This document shows positions 9,740 through 20,354 of a DNA stretch of 64,000 nt, one piece after another. Location of the stretch: NCBI GenBank assembly GCA_002723345.1, contig PBNV01000031.1, positions 51,953-115,952 of the forward strand. Reading direction: 5' to 3'. The notes below the pieces were generated by a model. The model was not told where the DNA came from. It saw only the letters and a program-made list of their open reading frames with translations, and did no database searches. Position 1 is the first letter of the stretch. Each line of letters starts with the position of its first letter. The position numbers were made by a program, and so were the translations under genes. This DNA is from Rhodospirillaceae bacterium (GTDB lineage: Bacteria > Pseudomonadota > Alphaproteobacteria > Rhodospirillales > UBA2165).

Positions 9740-10435
9740 ATGGCGAGCAAACTGAATCTTTACGGCGGATATGGAGACTTTAAGGAATATCAAACACCCG
9801 ACCTTCGAGAAAAGCATATCGCCCAGTTCGACCGGGAATTCTGGAAAATTTCAGGATGCACATCTAAGATGTCGGTCTTGGAGATCGGCTGCGGGACAGG
9901 ACAGTTTTTACGGTATCTAGCGCACAAGGAGGTCCAGTTTTTTAGGGGTTTGGACCACGACCCGGCTCTCAGTGCATACATCCATAATGATGTCGCTAGA
10001 AATTTCGTCGTGTCCGACGCGTTTAAATATTTTGCCAACCTCGGAACCGAAGCTGATTATGATCGGGTGGTCATGTTTGATGTGTTAGAACATTTTTCGG
10101 TCGAGGACGGAGCGAACCTTCTGAGCACAATCAAGTCGCACCTGACGTCAGACGGGCAAATTATAATCCGGGTGCCAAATATGTCATCTCCCTGGGGGGG
10201 ACAATATCAATATGGCGATTTGACACACAAAGCTGCTTATACACCTGGCAGCATGAGGCAATTGGCGGGCAGCTTGGGTTTATTTTGTTCAGCCGTTTAC
10301 CCTCAAAAGCGTGGCAGTCGTTCCCGCAATCTTCTCCAGAACATCTTGCAGGGGACATTGAACAAAATGCTCGTCGATCCTCCTGAAATTTGGAGCGCAA
10401 ATTTTATAGCGGTACTGGAGATCAGCAAGGATTGA
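9740..10435 (+). CDS. SAM-dependent methyltransferase (class I)
   Basis: 231-residue class I methyltransferase. Motif I is VLEIGCGTGQFLRYLA (about residues 49-64), the acidic loop after strand 2 is GLDHDPALSAY, and motif IV-like FDVLEHF appears near residue 118. The C-terminal LTHKAAYTPGSMRQLAGSLGL region resembles family-11/12 enzymes that act on small molecules or sugars. The reading frame is open to 9662, but that would overlap the upstream GT9; ATG 9740 lies 4 bp after its stop. The stop codon overlaps the start of the next GT9 gene. Context suggests methylation of a glycan or nucleotide sugar. Confidence 0.88.
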   Translation: MASKLNLYGGYGDFKEYQTPDLREKHIAQFDREFWKISGCTSKMSVLEIGCGTGQFLRYLAHKEVQFFRGLDHDPALSAYIHNDVARNFVVSDAFKYFANLGTEADYDRVVMFDVLEHFSVEDGANLLSTIKSHLTSDGQIIIRVPNMSSPWGGQYQYGDLTHKAAYTPGSMRQLAGSLGLFCSAVYPQKRGSRSRNLLQNILQGTLNKMLVDPPEIWSANFIAVLEISKD

Positions 10436-11544
10436 AGACCGGACTACCATTTCTTCTTGGATTTTCCCGGTGGTCTCGTCGCCGGGAACCATCCTCAGGC
10501 GTGCTTATTGTAGCTTCCGGCGGCCTCGGGGATGCCGTTCTATTCTCTCTGGTTTTACCGCGCCTCACCCGCCTTGCGAATGACGGCGAACAGGTTACCC
10601 TATTAGTTCCCGCGTCCACTGCGAAAATGTCCTTTCTCTTTGGCCCCGGAGTGGAAACCCTCCCGGTAGATTATAACCGGTTAGCAAACGAACGGCCTTA
10701 CCGATTCGAATTTAAAGCAAAATTGAAGGAACGATGTTTCCGGCTGGTCATCAGCACGGATTACCTACGGCACCCCAAAAGAGACGAGTTATTAATCAAA
10801 GCCTGCAACGCACCAGAATGCGTTGCAATGTATGCCAGGCCGTGGACCAAATATGACAGGCTTCTGGATAAAAACCGTAGGCTGTACACCCGACTTTTTG
10901 AGAGTGGGCCGCCACTGCTAGATAAGGTCATCCGCTGGACACTTTTTGCCAATTGGCTAACGGGTGAGGATCTTCCGCCTCCCCCGATCAGACTGCCAGG
11001 CGCCCAATGGCCCGCGGAAAACACCGCTTTGAGGTCCACCGTTATCCTAGCGCCGTTTTCTGCGGTCCCAGAGAAACAATCTTCGGCAAAGTTGTGGGAA
11101 ACTATCCTGGAGACCCTTCCTCCGGGCCATGACATCATCGTCACAGGCGCGCCTGGTGATCTGACAAAAAACCCGGCGTTTCAGGCATTGCTGGCGCGCT
11201 CGAATGTGACGTATGATGATTCGTCTTTTGAAAGCCTCGCACCCCACCTCCGGGTAGCCAAACTCGTAATCTCCGTCGACACTGCCACTATGCATTTATC
11301 GGTTGCTCTTGGCGCGCTCACGCTTTGTCTCGCCAGCGCAGCCTATGTGAACGAAATCGTGCCTTATGCGCCGGAGATATCGCCCCCGAATGCGCATATT
11401 ATTTACACACCCATGGACTGCCAAAGTTGTCTTGGGCAATGTGTTCACGCGGCGGAGAATGGCATGTATCCGTGTGTCGCGCGGATTAATCCGGGACAGG
11501 TCATTAGAAAAATCCGAGCTTTGCTGGGAGAAAATGCAGGGTGA
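10432..11544 (+). CDS. Glycosyltransferase family 9, copy 2
   Basis: About 370-residue GT9 protein, a paralogue of the copy at 8527. The N-terminal VLIVASGGLGDAVLFSLVL motif (about residues 24-42) and the late block VISVDTATMHLSVALGA mark the two halves, and a Cys-rich tail (MDCQSCLGQCVH...MYPCV) resembles that of copy 1. The start is uncertain: TTG 10432 overlaps the methyltransferase stop (TTGA) and preserves the pre-domain extension also present in copy 1; TTG 10390 and GTG 10501 are alternatives. The end overlaps the ampG start (GTGA), so translation is probably coupled through the run. The acceptor is unknown. Confidence 0.88.
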   Translation: MKTGLPFLLGFSRWSRRREPSSGVLIVASGGLGDAVLFSLVLPRLTRLANDGEQVTLLVPASTAKMSFLFGPGVETLPVDYNRLANERPYRFEFKAKLKERCFRLVISTDYLRHPKRDELLIKACNAPECVAMYARPWTKYDRLLDKNRRLYTRLFESGPPLLDKVIRWTLFANWLTGEDLPPPPIRLPGAQWPAENTALRSTVILAPFSAVPEKQSSAKLWETILETLPPGHDIIVTGAPGDLTKNPAFQALLARSNVTYDDSSFESLAPHLRVAKLVISVDTATMHLSVALGALTLCLASAAYVNEIVPYAPEISPPNAHIIYTPMDCQSCLGQCVHAAENGMYPCVARINPGQVIRKIRALLGENAG

Positions 11545-12896
11545 AATCATGGATCGCCGCCGCCGCCGTCTACAAAGACAGGCGCATGCTAACCATTTTG
11601 TTCCTAGGGTTTTCGAGTGGTCTCCCATCTCCCCTATTGTTTTTCAACCTAACGATTTGGCTAAAGGACGAGGGGTTTAGCTATGCCGGCATCGGTTTAT
11701 TCAGTCTGGTCGGCACCGCCTATGCGGTAAATTTTCTATGGGCCCCACTGATCGATAGGCTGTCACTTGGCGCGTTCACCCGATGTTTGGGCCGTCGAAG
11801 ATCATGGGCCTTGCTCTCTCAGATAGCACTAATGGCATCAATATTTTGCATGGGTTTTTTAGGGCCAAGTGCGGGCCTACCTCTCTTCGCAACCTCAGTC
11901 ATCATGGTCGCTTTTTTTTCTGCCACACAGGATGTCATCATCGATGCTTACCGGATCGACGTGCTAGCACCTCACGAATATGCAGCGGGATCTGCTATGA
12001 CCGTATTCGGCTGGCACATCGGCGGGACCATCGTGGGCGGCGCAGGGGGGCTTTATCTCGTCGCCCTTTTCGACTGGCGCACAGCCTATATGGTCCTCGC
12101 CGGCCTTGTCTTAGTGGGCATTATCACCATTTTAGCCTGCCGCGAACCAGACGCTTTTGGCACTGAAGAATACGACACTCAGGCAGACACCGGGGCGGAC
12201 AGAGTGAACCGTCAAAACGGACTCCGTCAGGGAGCGGGTGTTTTTCTGGCCTCGATGTATCGCGCCTCGAAGGTCCCTTTAATCGACTTCTTCGAGCGTT
12301 TAGGAGGAATGACCCTGCTAATTTTAGGCTTCATCTTAATTTATAAAATAGGAGAGGCTATGCTTGGGAGGATGTCGGGGGTGTTCTATCGGGACTTGGG
12401 TTTCGGCCATGCGGACATTGCCAATGTTGCGAAATTATACGGCGTTACAGCACTCATCATCGGCGGAATTTCCGGTGGCGTTTTGGCCAGCAGGATGGGT
12501 CTGCTCAAAGCCCTGTTGATCAGTGGAATCTTGATGGCGGCGACAAATCTGAGCTACGCCTGGTTAGCGATCGCCGGCAATGATTTCCCAGTTTTTGTAT
12601 TCGCTGTGGTCTCGGACCATTTAACAGCCGGCATGGCGACAACGACATTTGTGGCTTACCTTTCCAGCCTATGCAATAGCGCATATTCGGCGACACAATA
12701 TGCGCTCCTAGCATCCGCCGGAAATTTTGCACGCATCATATATGCCTCCGCGAGCGGCTTTATTATCACCGCTCTCGGCGGCAGTTGGTCAATTTTTTTT
12801 ATGGCTACAGCCGCAGCCAGTATTCCTGGCCTTCTTCTCCTTTTTTGGATGATCCGGCGCTTACCTCCTCCGGAAATTACTCAATCGTCTAATTGA
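11541..12896 (+). CDS. ampG: AmpG-like muropeptide MFS permease
   Basis: 451-residue major facilitator protein with about 12 hydrophobic segments. The beginning (LFLGFSSGLPSPLLFFNLTIWLKDEG) and the loop ATQDVIIDAYRIDVL (about residues 131-145) are characteristic of AmpG, which imports anhydro-muropeptides released by lytic transglycosylases for cell-wall recycling. The GTG start at 11541 overlaps the upstream GT9 stop. It is one of a group of envelope genes and could use products of MltA (20355). Its 3' end overlaps the convergent third GT9 by 8 bp. Confidence 0.9.
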   Translation: MKSWIAAAAVYKDRRMLTILFLGFSSGLPSPLLFFNLTIWLKDEGFSYAGIGLFSLVGTAYAVNFLWAPLIDRLSLGAFTRCLGRRRSWALLSQIALMASIFCMGFLGPSAGLPLFATSVIMVAFFSATQDVIIDAYRIDVLAPHEYAAGSAMTVFGWHIGGTIVGGAGGLYLVALFDWRTAYMVLAGLVLVGIITILACREPDAFGTEEYDTQADTGADRVNRQNGLRQGAGVFLASMYRASKVPLIDFFERLGGMTLLILGFILIYKIGEAMLGRMSGVFYRDLGFGHADIANVAKLYGVTALIIGGISGGVLASRMGLLKALLISGILMAATNLSYAWLAIAGNDFPVFVFAVVSDHLTAGMATTTFVAYLSSLCNSAYSATQYALLASAGNFARIIYASASGFIITALGGSWSIFFMATAAASIPGLLLLFWMIRRLPPPEITQSSN

Positions 12897-13887
12897 GCAC
12901 AGTCTCCACGGCCCTTTTCACCACATCTACGGGAATAAAAGCCATCTCCCGACCGCCATAATCTTGGGCCCTTAAAATGGTGAGACATGCCGACATCGGA
13001 GTAAACTTTTCCGGCGCTGTTCTCCCGAACAGCGAAATCAGCGGCTGACCCCCGATAGCGCACATGTGACCCGTCCCCGAGTCATTGCAGACTGAGACAG
13101 CAAGCCGACGCGAAAGGGCGATGGTAAGTTGAGGAAGATATCCATGTTGCTCCCCTAGGCTATGTGCTTGCAAAGGAAACATCGCGGCCGGAACTGCGGC
13201 TTTAATTTCCCTCTGCCAGTCCTTTTCTTGCGGGCCTAAAATAAACACTGGTACCCGGCCTGCCAGTTCCTGCGCCTTTGCCAAAAGAATAAATTTTTCC
13301 AACGGCCAACATTTAGGCAATCCACCCGCGCCAGGGGACAGGCCTACATAAACTGGCCCTGTTGGCAGGGCATCCGCCGCCGCGGCCACGAGCGCCTTGT
13401 CTACAGGAAGATCAATGGCCTCTGGGGTCGGCACTGTATCGCCTGTTGCGATTTCCAGCAGATCAAGCATCTGGCGCTGCATGGATTTCGGGAAAACATA
13501 CCCCTTTGGTGGCTTGTGTGTCGAAAGAGCGAATTTAGCGAAAGGGGAAATAAACGCCTTGTGCCGGATGCGGTAGACAACCAGTGTGGCTAGGGCCACT
13601 CGCTGGGTGTCAATGATCAGGTCAAAAGGCCGACCATCCAAGGGCCGGTACAAAAGCTCTTTTACACTAAGTCCGATGCCCGCCTCGTCGATCACTTCGT
13701 CCAAAAGACCATACACGGTTGGTGCCATATACGAGGCATAAACGCTGGTGTCTTTTCCAGCGAGCCAAGTAATATGCGCCTCCGGAAAGGCGCGTCGTAG
13801 CCCCTGAACAAAGGGAAGCTTTAACAAGCTGTCACCCACGCGATCAAGACCTACATACACTAGGACTGTTTTTGGCTTTTCATTCAT
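12889..13887 (-). CDS. Glycosyltransferase family 9, copy 3
   Basis: 332-residue GT9 protein on the opposite strand, convergent with ampG. It has the N-terminal VLVYVGLDRVGDSLLKLPFVQGL motif, the mid-protein VGLSPGAGGLPKCWPLEKF block and the late SVCNDSGTGHMCAIGGQPL signature with a DSGTGH variant of the usual D-T-G-x-x-H. It is shorter and lacks the N-terminal extension and Cys-rich tail of copies 1 and 2, so it probably has a different acceptor. It lies 78 bp downstream of the GST gene on the same strand. Confidence 0.9.
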   Translation of the reverse strand: MNEKPKTVLVYVGLDRVGDSLLKLPFVQGLRRAFPEAHITWLAGKDTSVYASYMAPTVYGLLDEVIDEAGIGLSVKELLYRPLDGRPFDLIIDTQRVALATLVVYRIRHKAFISPFAKFALSTHKPPKGYVFPKSMQRQMLDLLEIATGDTVPTPEAIDLPVDKALVAAAADALPTGPVYVGLSPGAGGLPKCWPLEKFILLAKAQELAGRVPVFILGPQEKDWQREIKAAVPAAMFPLQAHSLGEQHGYLPQLTIALSRRLAVSVCNDSGTGHMCAIGGQPLISLFGRTAPEKFTPMSACLTILRAQDYGGREMAFIPVDVVKRAVETVLN

Positions 13888-13965
13888 ATCCTCGGCCTAG
13901 CACAGCCCAGGCGCCCCTCAAAGCACGAACCCTCGAACCAGGCACGCAGGGAAAACGCCAGCTGT

Positions 13966-14580
13966 TTAGTGCGGGCCCCATGCTTTTTTTACCGCTGGCC
14001 TAGCTTCGAGGGTGTCATGCCATCGTTTAAGATTTGGATAGTCTGCCAATCCAATTGCCTCGGGACCGTATATATGAACATCCGCATAAAAGGCGATGTC
14101 CGCAACCGAATGTTCCCCCGCGACATACTCAGTTTCCGCCAATTTCGTGTCCAGGGTAGCAAACATATCTCGCATGATGGTCAAATAGTGGGATTTGGCA
14201 ACCGGCACCTCTTTCGGACACCGTAAATGAAAAAACCCAAACTGTTGCGCTAAAGTTGTAAAGGTTGCAGATCCATAAAATAACCATTGGTCCACCACGA
14301 CGCGACGCGCCGGATCTCTCGGATAAAGGCCATTGTTCGCTTTTTCCCCCACATATTTCAGAATTGCGCCAGACTCAAACAGCGTCAGCGGACCACCGGG
14401 TCCTTCCGGATCCACCAGTGCCGGAATTTTGTGACCGGGACTGATTTTCAAAAACGCCGGATCAAACTGTTCTTTGTTCAGAAGGTTGACCAATTTGATG
14501 GTATAGTCCAGACCGCTTTCCTCGAGACCCTGGCGCGCTTTGTGACCGTTATCCGTTGTCCAAAAATAAAGATCTATCAT
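13966..14580 (-). CDS. Glutathione S-transferase, YfcG-like (Nu class)
   Basis: 204-residue cytosolic GST. The N-terminal thioredoxin-like domain starts IDLYFWTTDNGHKARQGLEE, close to the E. coli YfcG/YghU pattern in which Asn/Thr replace the usual catalytic Tyr or Ser. The glutathione cis-Pro loop HKIPALVDPE and the ESGAIL motif (about residues 68-73) follow. The helical C-terminal domain contains the N-capping motif SVADIAFYADV. Known relatives have disulfide-bond reductase activity with two bound glutathiones; the physiological substrate here is unknown. It is divergent from mutS across a 135-bp gap. Confidence 0.9.
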   Translation of the reverse strand: MIDLYFWTTDNGHKARQGLEESGLDYTIKLVNLLNKEQFDPAFLKISPGHKIPALVDPEGPGGPLTLFESGAILKYVGEKANNGLYPRDPARRVVVDQWLFYGSATFTTLAQQFGFFHLRCPKEVPVAKSHYLTIMRDMFATLDTKLAETEYVAGEHSVADIAFYADVHIYGPEAIGLADYPNLKRWHDTLEARPAVKKAWGPH

Positions 14581-14715
14581 GCTTAACTCCCTTGATGCAT
14601 TGGCGGTTTTAACTATGGTAGGGTGTTGATCTTGGGAACACTAGAACACAATTACCGCTGTCAGTAACAACCCAACTTTAGCAAGTCTCCAGAGGATCTC
14701 CAGGCAGATTAATCT

Positions 14716-17421
14716 TTGACCAAACAAGCTTTCAGAAATCTCGGGACCGGAGATGATACTCTCCCTGGCGCTCCTGTCACCAAAGACCCAACGCCCATGA
14801 TGGCTCAGTATCTTGCTATCAAGACAGAAAATCCGGATTGTCTTCTGTTCTTCCGCATGGGGGATTTCTACGAATTATTCTTCGACGACGCGGTGACGGC
14901 CGCCGCAGCTCTGGATATCACCCTCACAAAAAGGGGCAAACACGCCGGAGATGATATACCTATGTGCGGTGTGCCGGTTCACAGCCATGAAAGTTATCTG
15001 GCTCGACTGATAAAGAAAGGCTTCAGGGTCGCGGTATGTGAGCAAACAGAAAACCCGGCCGACGCCAAAAAACGGGGCGGTGCTAAAGCCCTGGTCCAGC
15101 GGGCTGTCGTGCGCACGATCACGCCCGGTACACTCACGGAAGACACATTGCTGGAGTCCCGGCGCAACAATTACCTTGCAGCGCTGGCCGAGGCGGAGGG
15201 GAGCTTGGGCCTCGCTTGGCTTGATATGTCCACCAGCGATTTTCAACTGCAACCGGTCTCACGAGCCACACTACCTGCCGCCCTTGCCCGGCTCGAACCC
15301 GGTGAGCTTTTGGTGTCTGATGGGCTCGCCAAACGGAAAAACCTACGCGACACGCTGCAATCCTGGGGGGCGCAGACCACGCTCCTACCGTCCAGCCGCT
15401 TTGACAGCGCCAATGGCGGCGCCAGATTGCGAACCGTTTTCGGCGTAAAAACATTGGATGGTTTTGGTGCGTTTTCGCGGGCTGAAATTTCTGCCGGCGG
15501 CGCATTAATAGAATATCTCGAACTAACCCAGAAAGGCAGACTACCACGCCTTTCCCCACCCCGACGCGTAGCAGATGGCGCTATTATGGAGATCGATCAA
15601 GCTACGCGCCGAAACCTCGAGCTAAATCAAACCCTGAACGGAGAGCGGGCGGGCAGCCTCCTCTCAACCATTGACCGCACGCGGACCGGTGCTGGCGCCC
15701 GGGCCCTGGCCGCGCGGCTAACGGCCCCCCTTACCGATACCGAAGAAATCAATTGCCGACTTGACGCCGTCCAGCACTTCACCCGCGACCGAACCACGCG
15801 AGAGACACTTCGGGATCGCCTGCGCGGATGCCCAGACCTTGAACGCGCGCTCTCACGTCTCACCGTAGGGCGGGGCGGCCCGCGCGATTTAGCCAGCGTG
15901 CGAGACGGCTTAAGTATCGCCACCGAAATAAAGGAACTGCTGGCCCACAGAACCCTGCCGACGACGCTTTCAATCAACCTCAAAGACCTTGGTAATCACG
16001 GGAAACTCATTGCCACATTGACCCGTGCCCTTGCTCCTGAGCTTCCTCTTTACGCTCGGGATGGCGGGTTCATCGCGCCTCACTTCGCGCCCGATTTTGA
16101 CGACCTGCGGGAGTTACGAGACGAAAGCCGACGTCTCATCGCTGGGCTTCAAGACAAATACGCAGCGGACACAGACATTCAGAATCTTAAGATTAAACAT
16201 AATAATGTGTTGGGCTATTTTATAGAAGTTACAGCTCGCCACGCCGACGTTCTCCTCACGAAAACATCAGGGCCTTATATCCACCGACAGACCATGAAAA
16301 ACGCGGTCCGCTTCACGACTGTTGAGCTTGGTGAAATGGAGGGCCGCATGGCCAGCGCAGCAGATAAAGCCCTAGCCTTGGAACTGGAGCTTTTTGAGAA
16401 ACTGGTCGCGGGGATTATCGGAGAAGGGGATGGCATTGCCCGCGCCGCGCGAGCGCTCGCAGCATTAGATGTGGCAGCAGCTCTAGCCGACTTGGCAATA
16501 GAACAAAATTATTGCCGGCCCGACGTGAATGATACGCACAGTTTCAAGATAGTGGGCGGACGTCACCCGATTGTCGAGCAAGCCCTTCAGCAACCGTCCA
16601 ATAAAGGAGCGGGCGGCAGTTTTGTCGCCAATGACTGTCACCTCGAGGAAAATAGCCGGCTGTGGCTGCTAACGGGTCCCAATATGGCAGGCAAGAGCAC
16701 GTTCCTTCGGCAAAATGCGCTAATTACAATCCTTGCACAGATGGGAAGTTTTGTTCCCGCCGACAGCGCCCTCATCGGCAAGGTCGACCGACTATTTTCC
16801 CGAGTCGGCGCTGCGGATGAGCTGGCGCGTGGGCGGTCCACCTTTATGGTGGAGATGGTGGAGACGGCCGCCATTCTCGCGCAAGCAACGGATCGCTCTT
16901 TTGTTATTCTCGATGAAATTGGGAGGGGCACGGCGACCTTTGACGGGCTATCTATCGCTTGGGCGGTGGTGGAACATCTTCATGAGATCAACCAGTGCCG
17001 GGGTCTTTTTGCCACCCATTACCATGAGCTAACCAATCTAACCCCGAAACTAGCTGCACTTACATGTCAAACCATGAAGGTAAAAGAATGGAAAGGTGAC
17101 GTGGTATTTCTCCATGAAGTGGCGCACGGCGCAGCAGACAGGTCCTATGGCATACACGTGGGCCGGCTCGCGGGCCTTCCAGACTCCGTAGTGAGACGCG
17201 CGGCAGAGGTTCTGACCGCACTAGAGCGCGAAAATCAGGACAGCGCCGTCAACCGACTGGCCGATGATCTGCCTCTCTTCCAGGCGCGCCCGCAGATATC
17301 AGGATCCATCCGACCGTCGGCTTTAGAAGCAGCATTAAATGCGATAACGCCAGACAATCTAAGCCCAAGGGAGGCTTTGGAGTGTCTCTACAGGCTCAAG
17401 AGAATATCGGGTGATACTTAA
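14716..17421 (+). CDS. mutS: DNA mismatch repair protein MutS
   Basis: 901-residue mismatch-recognition ATPase. The mismatch-binding F-x-E motif occurs in [14 protein letters not shown] (about residues 46-59). The ATPase domain has Walker [15 protein letters not shown] (about 653-666), Walker [17 protein letters not shown], and the signature [11 protein letters not shown]. The length is full. The start is TTG 14716, which gives the short N-terminal extension common in the family (compare TPMMxQYLxxK); ATG 14797 (MMAQYLAIK) is the conservative alternative. mutS-glnD adjacency is frequent in alphaproteobacteria. Confidence 0.97.
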   Translation: MTKQAFRNLGTGDDTLPGAPVTKDPTPMMAQYLAIKTENPDCLLFFRMGDFYELFFDDAVTAAAALDITLTKRGKHAGDDIPMCGVPVHSHESYLARLIKKGFRVAVCEQTENPADAKKRGGAKALVQRAVVRTITPGTLTEDTLLESRRNNYLAALAEAEGSLGLAWLDMSTSDFQLQPVSRATLPAALARLEPGELLVSDGLAKRKNLRDTLQSWGAQTTLLPSSRFDSANGGARLRTVFGVKTLDGFGAFSRAEISAGGALIEYLELTQKGRLPRLSPPRRVADGAIMEIDQATRRNLELNQTLNGERAGSLLSTIDRTRTGAGARALAARLTAPLTDTEEINCRLDAVQHFTRDRTTRETLRDRLRGCPDLERALSRLTVGRGGPRDLASVRDGLSIATEIKELLAHRTLPTTLSINLKDLGNHGKLIATLTRALAPELPLYARDGGFIAPHFAPDFDDLRELRDESRRLIAGLQDKYAADTDIQNLKIKHNNVLGYFIEVTARHADVLLTKTSGPYIHRQTMKNAVRFTTVELGEMEGRMASAADKALALELELFEKLVAGIIGEGDGIARAARALAALDVAAALADLAIEQNYCRPDVNDTHSFKIVGGRHPIVEQALQQPSNKGAGGSFVANDCHLEENSRLWLLTGPNMAGKSTFLRQNALITILAQMGSFVPADSALIGKVDRLFSRVGAADELARGRSTFMVEMVETAAILAQATDRSFVILDEIGRGTATFDGLSIAWAVVEHLHEINQCRGLFATHYHELTNLTPKLAALTCQTMKVKEWKGDVVFLHEVAHGAADRSYGIHVGRLAGLPDSVVRRAAEVLTALERENQDSAVNRLADDLPLFQARPQISGSIRPSALEAALNAITPDNLSPREALECLYRLKRISGDT

Positions 17422-17460
17422 GATAGCACATTCATTCTCAGAGAACGCATTTCAAGATTT

Positions 17461-17488
17461 TTGTTTTTTGCGAAGGCGGATATATTAT
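17461..17488 (+). promoter_or_regulatory. Candidate promoter upstream of glnD
   Basis: TTGTTT (17461-17466), a 16-base spacer and TATTAT (17483-17488) lie about 50 bp before the glnD start in the 116-bp mutS-glnD gap. By-eye match; the -35 is imperfect. Confidence 0.35.
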
Positions 17489-17537
17489 TCAACGACATGA
17501 CACAGACGATCAAAAACCTTATTGGGTGCGCCGATAT

Positions 17538-20354
17538 ATGAATGAAGTCGCTTATCAGCGCCGGATTTTGAACCGCCGGAAACTCAAGGCTTCGGTCGAC
17601 GACATCCTTGGAGAAAAAGGTTACGATACCAACAAACGTCCTCAGATCGTGCAGTGCCTTAAGGGGGCGCTACATGAAGGCCAGGAGGAAGTGCTAACGC
17701 GTTTTGAGACCAGTGGCAGGGGACCAGACGTTTTTGCCGGAAATGCCTTTTTAACCGATCAACTGGTGCGCGTCATCTTTGAGATCGCGACCGAACGCGT
17801 CTACCCAACCGCCAATAAAACCACGTCCGAACAGCTAAGCGTGGTCGCCGTCGGCGGATACGGTCGGGGACAACTCGCCCCTCACTCTGACGTCGATTTG
17901 ATGTTCCTCCAGCCCTACAAACAAACACCTTATATTGAACAAGTGGTAGAATTCATACTCTATATGTTGTGGGACTTGGGTCTAAAAGTAGGGCACTCCA
18001 CCCGGTCGATCGATGATTGTCTACGGCTTTCCAAACGCGACATCACCATCCAGACCAGTCTATTGGACGCCAGGTGGCTGTGGGGTGATCAAAAGTTATT
18101 TGGCGATTTTTACCGGCGCTTCCAATCCGAGCTCGTAGACGGCCACGGCCCAAAGTTCGTCGAAGATAAGCTGGCAGAACGGGATGGCCGTCACGAACGC
18201 ATGGGAGATACCCGCTACGTTGTGGAACCCAACATCAAGGAAGGCAAGGGGGGACTCCGAGATCTTCAAACGCTGTATTGGCTTACTAAATTTCTATATG
18301 GCGTATCTGATGTCGCCGACTTGGTACCACTGGGTGTTTTCACGACGCAAGATGTGAACCGTTTCACCAAGGCCCAGGATTTTCTTTGGACTGTGCGCTG
18401 CCACCTCCATTATCTGGCGGGACGGCCTGAGGAGCGGCTCACCTTTGACGTTCAGAAAACCATTAGCGAACGCATGACCTATGCCGAGCGAGAGGGCATC
18501 AGTGGTGTGGAGCGCTTCATGAAGCATTATTTTCTCATTGCCAAGGATGTCGGCGACCTGACACGGGTGCTCTGCGCGGTGCTTGAAGATCAGCAGAAAA
18601 AACGCTCCCTTTTTCGGCTCCCGGGCCTAGCGCTATTGGGAACCAAGGTAGAAGGGTTCCAGGTTGACCAGGGACGGATCACGGTGGACAGCGAAAACGC
18701 CTTTCGGGCGGAGCCACTTAAACTTTTACGTATTTTTGCCGAAGCCCAAGAACATGATCTCGATATTCATCCCCAGGCCCTTCGCTTCATCAGCAAATCC
18801 CTCAATCTGATCGGCCATGAATTCCGCCAAGACCCTCAGGCGAACGAAATCTTTATGCGCGTCATGACATCTCGCAAAGAGCCCGAGAAAGCGCTGCGGC
18901 GGCTCAACGAAGCGGGCGTTTTTGGTAAATTTGTGCCCGATTTTGGGCGTGTTGTCGCACAAATGCAATTCGATATGTACCACACCTATACAGTGGATGA
19001 ACACACCATCCGGGCGCTAGGTATCCTGTCCCGAATTGAAGCGGGTGCATATGCTCATGATATGCCCAATGTCACACAGGCCATGAGAGAAGTGCACTCG
19101 CGGCGCGCGCTCTATGTTGCCGTTTTCCTCCACGACATTGCAAAGGGCCGGGGAGGTGATCATTCGGAACTTGGCGCCGAGCTTGCGCTTGAACTTTGTC
19201 CACGCTTCGGTTTATCCGGAGAAGAAACCGAGACAGTGTCCTGGCTTGTACGCGAACACTTGACCATGAGCGACACGGCCTTCAAGCGCGATGTAGACGA
19301 TCCGCAGACCATCAAGGGGTTTGTAAAAATAGTTAAATCGATGGAGCGCCTCCGACTATTGACTGTCTTGACCTGCGCCGATATTCGAGCTGTTGGACCA
19401 TCTACCTGGACTAATTGGAAGTCCGGCCTGCTTAGGGGTCTCTATCTCCGGGCCCTCGAGGCGTTATCCGCAGATATGGTGACGGAAAACCGGACGCAAC
19501 GGATTGCGTTGGTTAAGGACCGTCTTCGGGGCGCTCTCGTAGCGTGGCCAGCAGCTGACATCGATGAACACATTTCGATGGGCTATCCAGGTTACTGGCT
19601 GAGCTATGACCTTGAAGCGCTTGTGCGGCACGCAAATATTGTGCGTAAAGCTAAATCGAAAAAACGCAATTTACTGATTGAGTCACGCGTGGACGATGAA
19701 TTTGAATATTCCGAGATAACCATTTATGCGCCCGATCATCCGGGCATTTTCTCTGAGATGGCGGGCGCGATGGCATTATCCGGCGTCACAATCGTTGATG
19801 CTAAAATCGCCACGATGTCCGATGGGATGGTGCTGGACAGCTTCTCAGTGCTAGATGCACACGAACGCGCCGTGACCCGGCCGGATAAATTGAAGCGGAT
19901 TTATCAAAGAATCGAAAATGTGTTGGCCGGAAAACTCCAGATCAAGCAGGAACTAGAGACTGCACGCCGAGGAGCCCTGTCCCGTCGAGAGGAGCCTTTC
20001 TCGGTCGCGTCTCGGGTGATCATCGACAATAAATTGAGTACGACAAATACCATAATCGAAGTCAACGGCCGCGATCGGGTGGGGTTTTTATACGATGTAA
20101 CCTCCGCCCTAACTGAGCTGGGCCTTAAGATTTCAAGTGCCCACATCACGACCTTTGGTGAGGAAGTGGTGGACACGTTTTACGTGAAGGACATATTTGG
20201 GTTGAAAGTAACCCACGACAGCAAAATCGAAAAAATTAGAGAGGCCCTGATGGACGCTGTAGCGCCGACAAAGGAACCGCGTTCTAAGGAATTTGTAACA
20301 GAACGAACCCAGGAAAAGGCGGCCCCTAAGCCCGTGCGCGAACACGCTTCGTAG
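17538..20354 (+). CDS. glnD: Bifunctional uridylyltransferase/uridylyl-removing enzyme GlnD
   Basis: Glutamine sensor that uridylylates PII proteins under nitrogen limitation and removes UMP when glutamine is high. About 938 residues with the full layout: nucleotidyltransferase motif GGYGRGQLAPHSDVDLMF (about residues 104-121), a PII-uridylyltransferase linker, an HD hydrolase domain (FLHDIAKGRGGDHSE), and two C-terminal ACT domains (ITIYAPDHPGIFSEMAGAM and IEVNGRDRVGFLYDVTSAL) that sense glutamine. ATG 17538 is chosen; an in-frame GTG at 17526 is possible. Its expected target, GlnK, is encoded at 61185-61523 with the conserved Tyr51. Confidence 0.97.
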   Translation: MNEVAYQRRILNRRKLKASVDDILGEKGYDTNKRPQIVQCLKGALHEGQEEVLTRFETSGRGPDVFAGNAFLTDQLVRVIFEIATERVYPTANKTTSEQLSVVAVGGYGRGQLAPHSDVDLMFLQPYKQTPYIEQVVEFILYMLWDLGLKVGHSTRSIDDCLRLSKRDITIQTSLLDARWLWGDQKLFGDFYRRFQSELVDGHGPKFVEDKLAERDGRHERMGDTRYVVEPNIKEGKGGLRDLQTLYWLTKFLYGVSDVADLVPLGVFTTQDVNRFTKAQDFLWTVRCHLHYLAGRPEERLTFDVQKTISERMTYAEREGISGVERFMKHYFLIAKDVGDLTRVLCAVLEDQQKKRSLFRLPGLALLGTKVEGFQVDQGRITVDSENAFRAEPLKLLRIFAEAQEHDLDIHPQALRFISKSLNLIGHEFRQDPQANEIFMRVMTSRKEPEKALRRLNEAGVFGKFVPDFGRVVAQMQFDMYHTYTVDEHTIRALGILSRIEAGAYAHDMPNVTQAMREVHSRRALYVAVFLHDIAKGRGGDHSELGAELALELCPRFGLSGEETETVSWLVREHLTMSDTAFKRDVDDPQTIKGFVKIVKSMERLRLLTVLTCADIRAVGPSTWTNWKSGLLRGLYLRALEALSADMVTENRTQRIALVKDRLRGALVAWPAADIDEHISMGYPGYWLSYDLEALVRHANIVRKAKSKKRNLLIESRVDDEFEYSEITIYAPDHPGIFSEMAGAMALSGVTIVDAKIATMSDGMVLDSFSVLDAHERAVTRPDKLKRIYQRIENVLAGKLQIKQELETARRGALSRREEPFSVASRVIIDNKLSTTNTIIEVNGRDRVGFLYDVTSALTELGLKISSAHITTFGEEVVDTFYVKDIFGLKVTHDSKIEKIREALMDAVAPTKEPRSKEFVTERTQEKAAPKPVREHAS

